A stretch of 64,000 nt of DNA from the NCBI GenBank assembly GCA_964491015.1, contig CAZBEY010000002.1, positions 1 through 64,000 on the forward strand. The letters run 5' to 3'. The position numbers were made by a program, and so were the translations under genes. The stretch is from JADFRD01 sp964491015. Its GTDB lineage: Bacteria > Fidelibacterota > Marinisomatia > Marinisomatales > TCS55. Shown here piece by piece: positions 35,420-44,797 of this stretch. The notes beneath the pieces were generated by a model. The model saw only the letters and a program-made list of their open reading frames with translations, had not been told where the DNA came from and searched no databases. How positions within the stretch are numbered: the first letter of the stretch is position 1; each line of letters starts with the position of its first letter.

Positions 35420-35860
35420 ATGTTGTCTATCAGTGAGATCATGTGGCTCATACCCCACAGATACCCCTTCATTTTGATTGACAGAATTATTGAATTAGTC
35501 CCGGAAAAACACTGCATTGCAATAAAAAATGTTACAATAAATGAACCTTATTTTCAGGGACATTTCCCAGGGAATCCAGTGATGCCAGGTGTTCTGATAT
35601 TGGAATCGATGGCACAAGCCGGGGCGTTTTTAGTGCTTAATTCAGTGGAAGATCCATTGAAAAAAAATATGTTATTCACAGCAGTTGAAAAAGCAAAATT
35701 CAGAAAACCTATCGTTCCGGGAGATCAAGTTCGAATTGAAATGGAATTAATGAAAATTCGCTTAAATGCCGTAAAATTGGACGGCGTTGCTTACGTAGAT
35801 GATATTAAAGTCACTGAGGGAACAATTATGGCAAATATTGTTGATCGAGTTGGAGTTTAA
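35420..35860 (+). CDS. fabZ: 3-hydroxyacyl-[acyl-carrier-protein] dehydratase
   Basis: The 146-residue hot-dog protein has PHRYPFILIDR and the active site GHFPGNPVMPGVLILESMAQAG with His48 and Glu62. It dehydrates 3-hydroxyacyl-ACP in fatty acid elongation and competes with LpxA and LpxD for hydroxyacyl-ACP, which explains its place in the lipid A cluster. A ribosome site (GAGGGGAG region) precedes the ATG. Its final codons contain the GGAG that may serve lpxA. Confidence 0.95.
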   Translation: MLSISEIMWLIPHRYPFILIDRIIELVPEKHCIAIKNVTINEPYFQGHFPGNPVMPGVLILESMAQAGAFLVLNSVEDPLKKNMLFTAVEKAKFRKPIVPGDQVRIEMELMKIRLNAVKLDGVAYVDDIKVTEGTIMANIVDRVGV

Positions 35861-35865
35861 CTATC
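35852..35865 (+). promoter_or_regulatory. Ribosome site GGAG with ATC start candidate for lpxA
   Basis: GGAG (35852-35855), a 7-base spacer containing the fabZ TAA, then ATC (35863-35865) in the lpxA frame. The next conventional start, TTG at 35890, would cut off the conserved HPTA segment. Confidence 0.5.
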
Positions 35866-36639
35866 TCCACGAACATACATCCTACTGCCTTGGTTTCAAG
35901 CAAGGCTGACCTTGGAAGCAATGTTTCAGTGGGACCTTATAGTATTTTAGAGGGTGATGTTTGTATTGGTGACAATACAAGCATTGGTAATCACAACACA
36001 ATAAAATCAGGAACAACCGTAGGAAGCAATGGAAAGATTTTCCACAACTGTTCTATCGGTGAAATTCCACAGGATTTAAAATTCTCAGGCGAAGCCAGCA
36101 AAACTCAAATTGGAAATAATGTCATAATAAGAGAATCGGTTACAATCAATCGAGGAACCGTTGAAAGAGGAACTACCGTCATTGGAAACGATGTGTTGCT
36201 CATGGCCTATGCACATATTGCCCATGATTGTATGGTGGGAAATAATGTTATCATGGCCAATTTAGCAACTCTTGGAGGGCATGTTGAATTAGGCGATTGG
36301 GTATCATTGGGTGGCGGTGTACTTGTCCATCAATTTTCTAAAATTGGAGAGCATGTATTTATTGGAGGAGGATTTAGAGTTGTCCAGGATGTCCCCCCTT
36401 ATATATTAGGAGCCGGAGAACCGCTAAAATTTTCCGGTATAAATCAAATCGGTTTACGCAGAAGAGGTTTTAACAGTAAAATGCGCAGCTTGATAAAAAA
36501 AGCATATATACTCTATTTTAGATCAGAAGACTTGAACAGAAAAGAAGCATTAGTAAAAATCAAATCCGATTTTGAAAATACAAATGAGATAAAAACCATT
36601 ATCAATTTTATTGAAACCAGTGAGCGCGGCATCATTTGA
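35863..36639 (+). CDS. lpxA: Acyl-[ACP]-UDP-N-acetylglucosamine O-acyltransferase, ATC start proposed
   Basis: This is a left-handed beta-helix acyltransferase with hexapeptide repeats, catalytic-His region AYAHIAHDCMVGN, the GLRRRGFNS segment and a helical C-terminal domain. LpxA proteins begin with (M)IHPTA. Here NIHPTALV is encoded upstream of the only conventional start (TTG 35890), and the frame is open to a stop at 35842. Starting at ATC 35863 behind GGAG gives about 258 residues, the normal family length. It catalyses the first step of lipid A synthesis. No lpxB is seen in this cluster. Confidence 0.88.
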   Translation: MSTNIHPTALVSSKADLGSNVSVGPYSILEGDVCIGDNTSIGNHNTIKSGTTVGSNGKIFHNCSIGEIPQDLKFSGEASKTQIGNNVIIRESVTINRGTVERGTTVIGNDVLLMAYAHIAHDCMVGNNVIMANLATLGGHVELGDWVSLGGGVLVHQFSKIGEHVFIGGGFRVVQDVPPYILGAGEPLKFSGINQIGLRRRGFNSKMRSLIKKAYILYFRSEDLNRKEALVKIKSDFENTNEIKTIINFIETSERGII

Positions 36640-36647
36640 AATGGTGG

Positions 36648-37358
36648 ATGCAATCAATGTTTTTCCGGTGCATAAGCATAGTTTTTTTCATCATCATGAA
36701 TCCAATTTCCGGGCAATGGATTTCATTTGATCTTTCAGAGACAACGGACAATCATTTTAAAAAACAGTCAGAACCGATTATAAGGTCTAGCATATTATCC
36801 CTTGGACAACTATCCATAATAGAATTATCGGAAACCAATAGAGTTGGTATTTCCCTATTATTTCCTATCGGCTGGGATGTAACCAATTTATCTATTCAAT
36901 CCAATCCTCATGTTTTTCTCCCATTGGCAGAAGGGAAAATACTCGTCACCAATAATTTGGTATTAAAAGGGAAAATGAATTTTCTGTCACCCAAAAATGG
37001 TGCAGTGAATGCAGCTGGGTATGGAATGGAATATCAAAAACAGAACTGGGTAACATCCGTTAGTTTCGGATGGCTTGAAGGGCCAATGCATATCAGGGTG
37101 AAGGCAGTCGACTTTAGCTTTATTATGAAAAAATCCATTTCTGATATTCCTCTGCATTTTGGGATAGGTCACAACAATTATCAAGCATATTTTCGAAATA
37201 TTAATGTGGTTGCAGGTCCATCAAGGCTTGAAAATTCTCTCACCTATTTTGTAGCAGGAACACAATTTCATTGGGATTTATTTGATATTGATATTCAAAC
37301 ACAAGCACATCCAAAATTTATACAATTTAACTTCCAAATAATGAAGTCCTTTTTCTAA
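36648..37358 (+). CDS. Exported protein of unknown function inside the lipid A cluster
   Basis: I do not recognise a family. The start is ambiguous: TTG 36636, ATG 36648 or ATG 36657. The last has GGTGG 9 bases upstream and gives the cleanest signal peptide (MFFRCISIVFFIIMNPISG). The ~235-residue product has alternating hydrophobic strands with aromatic residues and ends in an FxxxxMKSFF tail, which suggests a small outer-membrane barrel. It follows lpxA directly, and its TAA overlaps the dxr ATG by one base. A link to the envelope is inferred from position only. Confidence 0.65.
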   Translation: MQSMFFRCISIVFFIIMNPISGQWISFDLSETTDNHFKKQSEPIIRSSILSLGQLSIIELSETNRVGISLLFPIGWDVTNLSIQSNPHVFLPLAEGKILVTNNLVLKGKMNFLSPKNGAVNAAGYGMEYQKQNWVTSVSFGWLEGPMHIRVKAVDFSFIMKKSISDIPLHFGIGHNNYQAYFRNINVVAGPSRLENSLTYFVAGTQFHWDLFDIDIQTQAHPKFIQFNFQIMKSFF

Positions 37359-38503
37359 TGTTAACGCGACTGTCTATCCTTGGCTCAACCGGATCAATTG
37401 GTGAAAACACGCTCAATGTGTGCAATAATCTTGGCAGTAGAATCAAAATTGTTTATCTCACTGCCAATAAAAATGCGGATAAACTTATTGAGCAGGCAAA
37501 TAGTTATCACCCTGAATCAATTGTAATTGTTGAAAATTCTTTGAGAGAATACGTTAAACAAAATGTTCCTGAATCCATTGAAGTTTTGTCGGGACGAAAT
37601 GGATTGTTAGAAATAGCCGGACGAGATAATTTAGATATTGTAATGAATGGGTTGGTTGGCAGCGCAGGAATGGAACCGACAATCCTATCCCTTAGAGCAG
37701 GGGTCAATGTTGCCCTAAGCAATAAAGAAAGTTTGGTAATGGCCGGTACAATCATTGAATCTATTAAAGAAAAATCCGGTGCAAAAATACTCCCCGTTGA
37801 CAGCGAACATTCTGCCATTTGGCAATGCCTCGCGGGAGAAGAAATATCCGATGTTAGGAAAATTATTTTAACAGGCAGCGGCGGTCCATTCAGAACAAGG
37901 GATCTCAATACATTTTCGGATATATTACCTAAAGAGGCTTTGAACCATCCCAATTGGGACATGGGAAATAAAATCACAATTGATTCAGCTACAATGATGA
38001 ACAAGGGGCTTGAGGTAATAGAGGCGAAATGGCTGTTTGGTCTGGAATCAGATCAAATAGAAATTATCGTCCACCCACAATCCATCATACATTCGATGGT
38101 TGAATTTTCTGATGGTTCTGTTAAAGCACAATTGGGTGTACCGGATATGAAAATACCCATACAATATTCATTAACCTATCCGCGCCATGTTGAAACACCG
38201 GGGGAAACGCTCGATCTGATTAAAACAAAAAATCTTACATTCGAAGCACCTGATTATGAAAAATTTCCCTGTATGAAATTAGCATTTGACGCTTTGAAAA
38301 ATGGTGGATCAACCCCGGCCGTTCTCAATGTTGCGAACGAACAAGCCGTTTATAAATTTTTAAATAATGATATTCAGTTTATCGATATACCAACAATAAT
38401 TGAACGGGCTTGTGCTGCTCATAACTGGTTAGCAGAACCCACACTAGAAGAATTATTGGAATTGGAACTCTGGACGACGGATTTTGTTAATGAACTTAAT
38501 TAA
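37358..38503 (+). CDS. dxr: 1-deoxy-D-xylulose 5-phosphate reductoisomerase
   Basis: The 381-residue enzyme has the N-terminal NADPH site (LSILGSTGSIGENTLNV), the metal/substrate region LPVDSEHSAIWQCL, the ILTGSGGPFR motif and MGNKITIDSATMMNKGLE. It is the second step of the MEP isoprenoid pathway, feeding uppS in the same cluster. Translation is coupled to the preceding gene by a one-base overlap. Confidence 0.96.
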   Translation: MLTRLSILGSTGSIGENTLNVCNNLGSRIKIVYLTANKNADKLIEQANSYHPESIVIVENSLREYVKQNVPESIEVLSGRNGLLEIAGRDNLDIVMNGLVGSAGMEPTILSLRAGVNVALSNKESLVMAGTIIESIKEKSGAKILPVDSEHSAIWQCLAGEEISDVRKIILTGSGGPFRTRDLNTFSDILPKEALNHPNWDMGNKITIDSATMMNKGLEVIEAKWLFGLESDQIEIIVHPQSIIHSMVEFSDGSVKAQLGVPDMKIPIQYSLTYPRHVETPGETLDLIKTKNLTFEAPDYEKFPCMKLAFDALKNGGSTPAVLNVANEQAVYKFLNNDIQFIDIPTIIERACAAHNWLAEPTLEELLELELWTTDFVNELN

Positions 38504-38556
38504 TAGAGCGCTGGGCAAAACCTTCTGCATAAATTAAAAAGAGGTAATTATTTCAT

Positions 38557-39732
38557 ATGACCACACTTTGGGCAACTATCATTGTTTTAGGAGTTATTGT
38601 CACTGTACACGAGATTGGGCATTTTTTAGCCGCTCGTTCAGTGGGGGTACGCGTTGATCGTTTTTCTATCGGGTTTCCCCCTAGATTAATCACATTCACT
38701 TCCATTAATAACGGATGGTTATTCACATTATATTTTTATCATTTTAATGAGGACAAAAAACTTGTATGGGGACCGATTTCAGAAAAAACAATCAATAAAT
38801 CCGGTAAAACGGGGAGCGGATGCGAATATTGTTTAGCCCTAATTCCACTGGGTGGTTATGTGAAAATGGCCGGCGTGATAGATGAAAACCTGGATAACAA
38901 TTTTACTAACGCCGATGATGAACTTATGAGTAAATCATCATTAGCTCAAGCATGGGTTATGAGCGCTGGTGTCATTATGAATATTATCTTGGCTTTTGTT
39001 TTGTTTACAGGTGTGGCCAAACATACCGGAATTCCTGAAGTCAGCGATGAACCAGTCATTGCCCAATTAGTCCCGGATATGCCAGCAATGGAAGCAGATC
39101 TACAAGTGGGTGATCGTATTCTATCCATAAATGAAAAGGCGATAGATAGTTGGTCCGAACTTTCTTCAATAATTCATGGAATGCCAAATACGGAAATTTT
39201 ATTAACAGTTGAACGAGATAAAGAACAATTTAATAAGGAAATAAAAACCAGCTATCAGACCGCACTGGTTGATGGGGAATTAGATACGCTTGGCGTTATA
39301 GGTATTATTCAAAAGTATTCCTTTCATCCAATAGGGTTTTTAAAAGCGATTCAAACAGGTTTTATTGCGACCATAAATGGATTTGGAATGATTATTAGTT
39401 CATTAACAATGCTGGTAAACGGGACAGCGTCCGTAAAAGACCTTGGCGGTCCTATTTTGATAGCACAATTAGCCGGTGAAACCGCTAAAGCAGGCTGGGC
39501 AGCGCTCCTAACTTTTATGGCGTTAATTAGCTGTAACCTGGCGTTTATAAATATATTACCAATCCCCGGATTGGATGGGGGTCATATATTTATAATTATT
39601 ATTGAAGGAATCATTCGACACAAACTTTCTATCAAAGCCCGCATGGTTATCCAACAGGTTGGCATGGCGCTTTTACTCTTACTTTTTGCAACAGTAATTG
39701 TCAATGATATCGGGCGGCTTATTGCACCGTAA
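38557..39732 (+). CDS. rseP: Site-2 intramembrane metalloprotease RseP
   Basis: The 391 residues have the zinc motif HEIGH (His18, Glu19, His22) in the first membrane helix, one PDZ domain around residues 165-240 (PAMEADLQVGDRILSINEK), and the second catalytic motif near the C-terminus (NILPIPGLDGGHIF) with the Asp ligand. There are four predicted helices. In other bacteria it cleaves anti-sigma factors and signal-peptide remnants. It closes the envelope cluster. The last 14 bases overlap the convergent DUF3108 gene. Confidence 0.93.
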   Translation: MTTLWATIIVLGVIVTVHEIGHFLAARSVGVRVDRFSIGFPPRLITFTSINNGWLFTLYFYHFNEDKKLVWGPISEKTINKSGKTGSGCEYCLALIPLGGYVKMAGVIDENLDNNFTNADDELMSKSSLAQAWVMSAGVIMNIILAFVLFTGVAKHTGIPEVSDEPVIAQLVPDMPAMEADLQVGDRILSINEKAIDSWSELSSIIHGMPNTEILLTVERDKEQFNKEIKTSYQTALVDGELDTLGVIGIIQKYSFHPIGFLKAIQTGFIATINGFGMIISSLTMLVNGTASVKDLGGPILIAQLAGETAKAGWAALLTFMALISCNLAFINILPIPGLDGGHIFIIIIEGIIRHKLSIKARMVIQQVGMALLLLLFATVIVNDIGRLIAP

Positions 39733-40429
39733 TTTGTTTTAGTTTCAGCAACATTGATCCAAATTTCATTTTTATCTGTATTTGTACCGGCAACCGCTTT
39801 TCGTCATCACTGAACCAGATTTGCATATCACCTTTATTTTTCAATAATGCTTTTCCTTTACGGTAAGGTCTAACAATAATGCATGAAAATTTCCCCGCAT
39901 CAGTGGAGATATTTTCGGTGCCTGTTACAAAGAGTTTAAACTGAGTTGTATGATTATTTTCAAATGATTTGAACTTGATTACTTTACCAATTTCTAAAGG
40001 GATGGATCTTAAATAATAGAATAATGAATATGGATCACGAACAACATCATGAATTTTTACTGAATCAGAGTTAATTATCGCCAGTGAATCTTTATAATCT
40101 ATCGTGGTAGTCGTATTTTTTCGGTATTTCCCCTCTCGTATTGTTTTGATTAATTTATGAGAAACAAGGGATTGATCATCCATCCAAATATCAATGCGGT
40201 CTCTGATTTTAAAGAGTGGATCAAAAGTCGGATTTGTTTCTGCCGTAAAACGAGCGCGGTATGTTCCATTCCCATTAACTGAATCATGCGCAAGGACTTC
40301 CAAAGACGCAATCCCCGAAGGAATTATATTAAATTTTACATGATAAACTAATTTTTCTCCAACCTGAAAAGGGAAACCCTGTCCGAAAGAAATCGTAAGT
40401 AGGGATATTAATATGATTATAAGTCTCAT
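39719..40429 (-). CDS. DUF3108 exported protein
   Basis: The 236-residue protein has a signal peptide (MRLIIILISLLTISFGQ) followed by FPFQVGEKLVYHVKFNIIPSGIASLEV, the hallmark of DUF3108. The predicted fold is an extended beta-rich periplasmic protein. The biochemical function is unknown. It is the last gene of a leftward operon behind an acyltransferase and a TsaC-like gene, starting 4 bases after the latter, and it overlaps the end of rseP. Confidence 0.82.
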   Translation of the reverse strand: MRLIIILISLLTISFGQGFPFQVGEKLVYHVKFNIIPSGIASLEVLAHDSVNGNGTYRARFTAETNPTFDPLFKIRDRIDIWMDDQSLVSHKLIKTIREGKYRKNTTTTIDYKDSLAIINSDSVKIHDVVRDPYSLFYYLRSIPLEIGKVIKFKSFENNHTTQFKLFVTGTENISTDAGKFSCIIVRPYRKGKALLKNKGDMQIWFSDDEKRLPVQIQIKMKFGSMLLKLKQITVQ

Positions 40430-40433
40430 CGTT

Positions 40434-41003
40434 TTATCTAATTTGAATAAGATCGCTGTGGTCTAGTTTAAACATAACTGATCTCTGGTTTCCTTCTAAA
40501 TTCCCCTGATCTATCAATAAATCTATTTCATGCCCAAACTCATTCATAATTAATTCAGGGTTATTTAATGGAATGGAACCGTGCTTGTTTACACTGGTTG
40601 TTGTAATTGGGTTTGTAAATAATGCAGAAAGTGTATTGCAAAATTTATGATCAGGAATTCTTACTCCCAACGTATTGTTTTTTCCTAATATCGATGTACT
40701 GACGATACCATTTTTGACAGGATATATTATAGTTGTATAACCACCTAGTTTAGATTCCATTTGTTTAACATCTTTATCGGAAATATTCGCCCATGAAAGA
40801 GCAGTTAATTTATTCGGAGCCATAACACTGATGGGCCCTTTGCGGTCTTTAGCGCTATTTAATCTATGAATAGCTTTCTCGTTTTTTGCGTCAACACCGA
40901 ATCCATAAATTGTGTCAGTCGGATATACAATTACACCGCCGGCTGCAAGAATATCACGCGCTTGAGTAATTGCATTTTTAGAGTCTATTGAAATAATCTT
41001 CAT
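40434..41003 (-). CDS. tsaC: Sua5/YciO/YrdC family threonylcarbamoyl-AMP synthase
   Basis: The 189-residue protein has the typical start GGVIVYPTDTIYGFGVDAKN, the KDRKGPISVMAP lysine region and the GVRIPDH motif followed by TTTSVNKHGSIPLNN. It forms threonylcarbamoyl-AMP for the t6A modification of tRNAs reading ANN codons. The short length and motif set match the TsaC/YciO branch rather than full Sua5. The start overlaps the acyltransferase stop by 4 bases. Confidence 0.87.
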   Translation of the reverse strand: MKIISIDSKNAITQARDILAAGGVIVYPTDTIYGFGVDAKNEKAIHRLNSAKDRKGPISVMAPNKLTALSWANISDKDVKQMESKLGGYTTIIYPVKNGIVSTSILGKNNTLGVRIPDHKFCNTLSALFTNPITTTSVNKHGSIPLNNPELIMNEFGHEIDLLIDQGNLEGNQRSVMFKLDHSDLIQIR

Positions 41004-41866
41004 TCTGAATTCGAGGGTTTAGTTTTCCAGCGTCTGTGAAACCAAAAATACTGTTCAGGAAATTGTCGAATCTTTTTTTCTAATAATTCCGTAAACGCCT
41101 GAGTAATTGATGTGACTGTTGGCGTCCCTATAGGTTTGACTGGTTGTATATGAATAGTGTAGCGTTTTTTTTCATCAAGATGACATGAAATAAACAATAC
41201 AGGAGATTTTGCTTCCAAATGAAAACGAGCAACACCTTTAGGAGTAGAAGCGGGTTTATTAAAAAAATTCACGAATACACCACGGGACTTTGAATCTTGA
41301 TCGCTTCCCAGAATTAATATATCATTTTCTTTAAGAATTCGATACATGTTTTTCAAAGAGGATTTTCGGTATATCATCGCCATTCCTGTCTTTTCGCGGA
41401 GGTTTCTGAAAAATAAATCAGTTCCTTTGTTTTTCTGACGATGGGCAACCGCATAAACTTTGTACCCGGAAAAACCCAGCCATGCGCTCATCATCTCCCA
41501 CTTTCCAAAATGTCCGGTGACGAGAATAACACCTCGTCCTTTTTTGATGGCGTTATCCAGTAAATTTTTTCCTATGACGTCAATATCAACAAATCGATAT
41601 GATTTTGGTAACGCTAAAAACTGTAACACCGACTTGGAAAAAAATGCATATGTTTTTTTTAATAAGGATGTCCGGAATTGAGACCCTTTATTTGGAAAAG
41701 CAATGGCAAGATTTTTTGTTGAATCTTTTTTCCGAAGCGATAGTAAATAATAAGCAATGCGTGCGACTCTTAAACCAAAACGATCGCGTTCAGATTCAGA
41801 TAGACTTCTCAGCCAACCTGAAAATAAAATTAGCGTATAATAGGAAAATTTATGATTAAGGCGCAT
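41000..41866 (-). CDS. lpxL: Lipid A acyltransferase, LpxL/LpxM-like
   Basis: The 288-residue LPLAT-family enzyme has the catalytic HX4E motif in VTGHFGKWEMM (His119, Glu124), with a hydrophobic N-terminal anchor. It contains ILGSDQDSKSRGVFVNFF and the C-terminal RFPEQYFWFHRRWKTKP signature of lauroyl/myristoyl transferases. It adds late acyl chains to Kdo-lipid A in the inner membrane. Proximity to the lpx cluster supports the assignment. The chain specificity is unknown. Confidence 0.9.
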   Translation of the reverse strand: MRLNHKFSYYTLILFSGWLRSLSESERDRFGLRVARIAYYLLSLRKKDSTKNLAIAFPNKGSQFRTSLLKKTYAFFSKSVLQFLALPKSYRFVDIDVIGKNLLDNAIKKGRGVILVTGHFGKWEMMSAWLGFSGYKVYAVAHRQKNKGTDLFFRNLREKTGMAMIYRKSSLKNMYRILKENDILILGSDQDSKSRGVFVNFFNKPASTPKGVARFHLEAKSPVLFISCHLDEKKRYTIHIQPVKPIGTPTVTSITQAFTELLEKKIRQFPEQYFWFHRRWKTKPSNSE

Positions 41867-41955
41867 TTGTGAATTAAATGATCTGCAGAATTGCTAAATA
41901 TAAAATAATTTCTTTGATGACAGTATTAAAATTAACACTAGTTTAAGATAACATT

Positions 41956-43311
41956 ATGAAACTGAAAATATTATTATTGTTTTTTCTACTCATATCTGCA
42001 GGATCAGGAGAAACCATTATTTATCGTGTTCCGATTCAAGGAACAATCGATCTGGGACTTCCTCCCTTTATCGAACGTGCAATTGCATCAGCAGAAGAAG
42101 CGGGGGCAAAGGCGATCATTTTTGATATTGACACGTTTGGCGGGCGCGTGGATGCTGCAACGCAAATCAAAGATGCCATACTCGATTCTGATGTTTTGAC
42201 GGTTGCGTTCATCAATCGAAGGGCTATTTCTGCGGGAGCGTTAATATCGCTTTCCTGTGAAAAGATTTATATGACTGGCGGAGGTACCATCGGCGCTGCA
42301 ACAGCTGTAGATATGCAAGGAAAAAAAGCCAGTGAAAAAGTAATCAGTTATATGCGGGAGGAAATGGCATCTACCGCGGAAAAACGTCACCGAAACGTCG
42401 ACATTGCAAAGGGGATGGTCGATGAGGAATTGTCTTTCACCCATTTAGTTACTGAAGGTGATTCCATTGCAGTAACCGACCTCGAAGGCAGGAAAGCGGG
42501 CAAGCTGATTACTCTTACAACAGAATCCGCTATTAAGTACAAAATGGCTGATGGCGAAAAGGAAACAATAAAAGATGTTATGGCAGAATTAGGATTGTCC
42601 CACGCTGCCATTCGATCTACCAAAGAAAATTGGTCTGAAAATTTTGTTCGATTTTTAACCAATCCAGTTGTAGCCTCGCTTTTGACCACATTTGGATTTC
42701 TTGGAATTTTATTTGAATTGCAAAGTCCCGGCTGGGGACTTCCCGGAACGTTTGGCGCTGTTTGTTTAGCATTATCCCTGGGAGCATCTTATATCGCACA
42801 ATTGGCAACAATGACAGACTTACTCATTGTGCTGGTTGGGGCAGTTTTATTGATGGTTGAGATACTTTTGATTCCCGGGTTTGGTATTGCAGGAATATCC
42901 GGTATCGGTATTATCATTTGGGGGCTTTATGAATTACTCTTGCCTGATGTACCGATAGGTCAGGAAATTCAGTCTATGGCTTTAACCGGATTAACCATTG
43001 GAATATTGGGAGGAATCATTGGTATAGTGTTTTTATTTAGACTGATGATCAAAACGGACTTTTGGAAAAAATTAAGTTCACCCACTGCACAATTAAAAGA
43101 AGATGGATATAATTCATCAATAGGACTCGAGAATCTTCTCGGTGAAGAAGGTACCGCAGATACAGATCTTCGTCCTTCCGGCTGGGTTCAGGTGGGAGAA
43201 AAACGAATTTTTGTTGTTACCGAAGGATCTTATATCGATAAAAATGAAACAATTAAAATTATGACAGTAGACGGGAACAGGGTTGTCGTCAGAAAAATTA
43301 ATCAAGAATAA
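41956..43311 (+). CDS. nfeD: NfeD-family membrane-bound serine protease
   Basis: The 451 residues include a signal peptide and a ClpP-like protease domain (~20-230) with the Ser nucleophile in RRAISAGALISLS (Ser92). Four to five membrane helices (~230-370) and a C-terminal OB-fold NfeD domain (GTADTDLRPSGWVQVGEKR) follow. Long-form NfeD proteins pair with flotillin- or stomatin-like proteins, and floA starts 11 bases downstream. The pair should organise or process proteins in the inner membrane. Confidence 0.92.
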   Translation: MKLKILLLFFLLISAGSGETIIYRVPIQGTIDLGLPPFIERAIASAEEAGAKAIIFDIDTFGGRVDAATQIKDAILDSDVLTVAFINRRAISAGALISLSCEKIYMTGGGTIGAATAVDMQGKKASEKVISYMREEMASTAEKRHRNVDIAKGMVDEELSFTHLVTEGDSIAVTDLEGRKAGKLITLTTESAIKYKMADGEKETIKDVMAELGLSHAAIRSTKENWSENFVRFLTNPVVASLLTTFGFLGILFELQSPGWGLPGTFGAVCLALSLGASYIAQLATMTDLLIVLVGAVLLMVEILLIPGFGIAGISGIGIIIWGLYELLLPDVPIGQEIQSMALTGLTIGILGGIIGIVFLFRLMIKTDFWKKLSSPTAQLKEDGYNSSIGLENLLGEEGTADTDLRPSGWVQVGEKRIFVVTEGSYIDKNETIKIMTVDGNRVVVRKINQE

Positions 43312-43322
43312 GGAATAAAAAT

Positions 43323-44330
43323 ATGACTATTGCATCTATTGTATTATTAGGATTTGTACTACTATTTGTAGTGCTGTTTTTCTATTTTGTCCCCTTGGGG
43401 TTGTGGGTACAGTCCATCGTAAGTCTGGGATTAGGACCCATTTCAATTATTGATTTGATCCGTATGAGATTGAGAAAAATCCCTCCACGATTGATTGTGG
43501 ATGGTGTAATCAATCTTAACAAGGCGGGATTGCAAACTATCACCACAGATATGCTGGAAACACATTTCCTCGCCGGGGGGCATGTTCAAAACGTTGTTGT
43601 GGCACTAATTGCAGCAGCAAAAGCAAATATTCCACTAACATTCGAAACAACAACTGCGATTGATCTGGCAGGGCGAGATGTACAAACGGCTGTTGCCACG
43701 AGCGTTTATCCAAAAGTGATTGATGCACCAAAAGAAGGCTATTTAGCCGCTGTAGCTAGAGACGGCATTGAATTGAAAGCTCGCGCTCGTGTAACCGTAA
43801 GAACGAACATACCGGGATTGGTTGGAGGCGCGACTGATGAAACAATCATTGCGCGCGTGGGAGAAGGAATTGTAAGTGCAATCGGTTCTTCCGATAATTA
43901 TACTGCTGTGCTGGAAAATCCGGATAATATCTCCAAGGCTGTTTTGCAAAAAGGGTTAGATGCCGGAACAGCCTATGAAATTCTATCCATCGATATTGCG
44001 GATCTTGATGTGGGTAAGAATATCGGCGCAAGCCTACAAGCCGATCAAGCAGAAGCTGATTTACGAGTTGCCCAAGCAAGAGCAGAAACGCGTAGAGCAA
44101 TGGCTGTCGCTGAAGAGCAGGAAATGAAAGCTCGCACGCAGGAAATGCAAGCCAAAGTAGTCGAAGCAGAAGCAGAAGTTCCAAAAGCTATGGCTCAAGC
44201 GTTCAGGGAAGGCAACTTGGGGATCTTCGATTATTACAATATGCAAAATATCAAAGCAGATACCGGGATGAGACAATCCATATCCGATATAGGTGAAGGA
44301 GAAACCAAAACATTTGAGGATGATGATTAA
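43323..44330 (+). CDS. floA: Flotillin-like protein FloA
   Basis: The 335-residue protein of the UPF0365/YqfA family has a membrane-inserted hydrophobic N-terminus (residues ~5-27), an SPFH-like domain with GRDVQTAVATSVYPKVIDAP, and an Ala/Glu-rich coiled coil (QADQAEADLRVAQARAETRR region, ~235-300). It would form membrane microdomain assemblies together with NfeD. Its TAA overlaps the next ATG by one base. Confidence 0.93.
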   Translation: MTIASIVLLGFVLLFVVLFFYFVPLGLWVQSIVSLGLGPISIIDLIRMRLRKIPPRLIVDGVINLNKAGLQTITTDMLETHFLAGGHVQNVVVALIAAAKANIPLTFETTTAIDLAGRDVQTAVATSVYPKVIDAPKEGYLAAVARDGIELKARARVTVRTNIPGLVGGATDETIIARVGEGIVSAIGSSDNYTAVLENPDNISKAVLQKGLDAGTAYEILSIDIADLDVGKNIGASLQADQAEADLRVAQARAETRRAMAVAEEQEMKARTQEMQAKVVEAEAEVPKAMAQAFREGNLGIFDYYNMQNIKADTGMRQSISDIGEGETKTFEDDD

Positions 44331-44797
44331 TGGAAGACTTCGGCTATTGGATATTTCTGCTGATATTATATTTGCTTTCAGCCGTTTTGAAAAAAAGAAA
44401 GCAAAAAGCAGCCTATCGCAAAATGGAAGAAGTTGAAGAAGAAAATGACTGGAAAGCGCCGGATTTTATAAAGGAACTCTTTTCTGATTTTACCGAATCA
44501 GAAGAAATAAAAGAAGAGATTGTTCCTGATCCATTCCTTGAAGAAACGCATCATGATCCGGAAGTCGAATCAAGTGTGCAATACGATGATGATATTCCAA
44601 TAGAACCAAGTCGCGAGATCCAAAAAAAGTTATCATCAATAGACAATCGTAGACAGATTGGGACAATCAAACATGAATTCCGTAAAAAAGAAAGGATAAA
44701 AACATCATTTTTTAAAAAACAGCAGGACGTGAAAATGGCTATTATTTACAAAGAGATACTTGATAAACCGCGGGCGCTGAGGAAACAGTTCCGCTAA
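44330..44797 (+). CDS. Small single-pass protein coupled to floA, unknown function
   Basis: The 155-residue product starts with a membrane helix (YWIFLLILYLLSAVLKKRK) followed by a strongly charged, acidic cytoplasmic region and a basic C-terminus (KKERIKTSFFKKQQD). It shows no known domain. Stop/start overlap with floA makes it the third member of the nfeD-floA operon, so a role in flotillin assemblies can be proposed. The end overlaps the convergent coaE gene by 4 bases. Confidence 0.7.
   Translation: MEDFGYWIFLLILYLLSAVLKKRKQKAAYRKMEEVEEENDWKAPDFIKELFSDFTESEEIKEEIVPDPFLEETHHDPEVESSVQYDDDIPIEPSREIQKKLSSIDNRRQIGTIKHEFRKKERIKTSFFKKQQDVKMAIIYKEILDKPRALRKQFR

Noticed and set aside
44794..44797. 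Possible frameshift between the small floA-coupled gene and coaE
   Set aside because: They are convergent genes with a simple 4-base 3' overlap.
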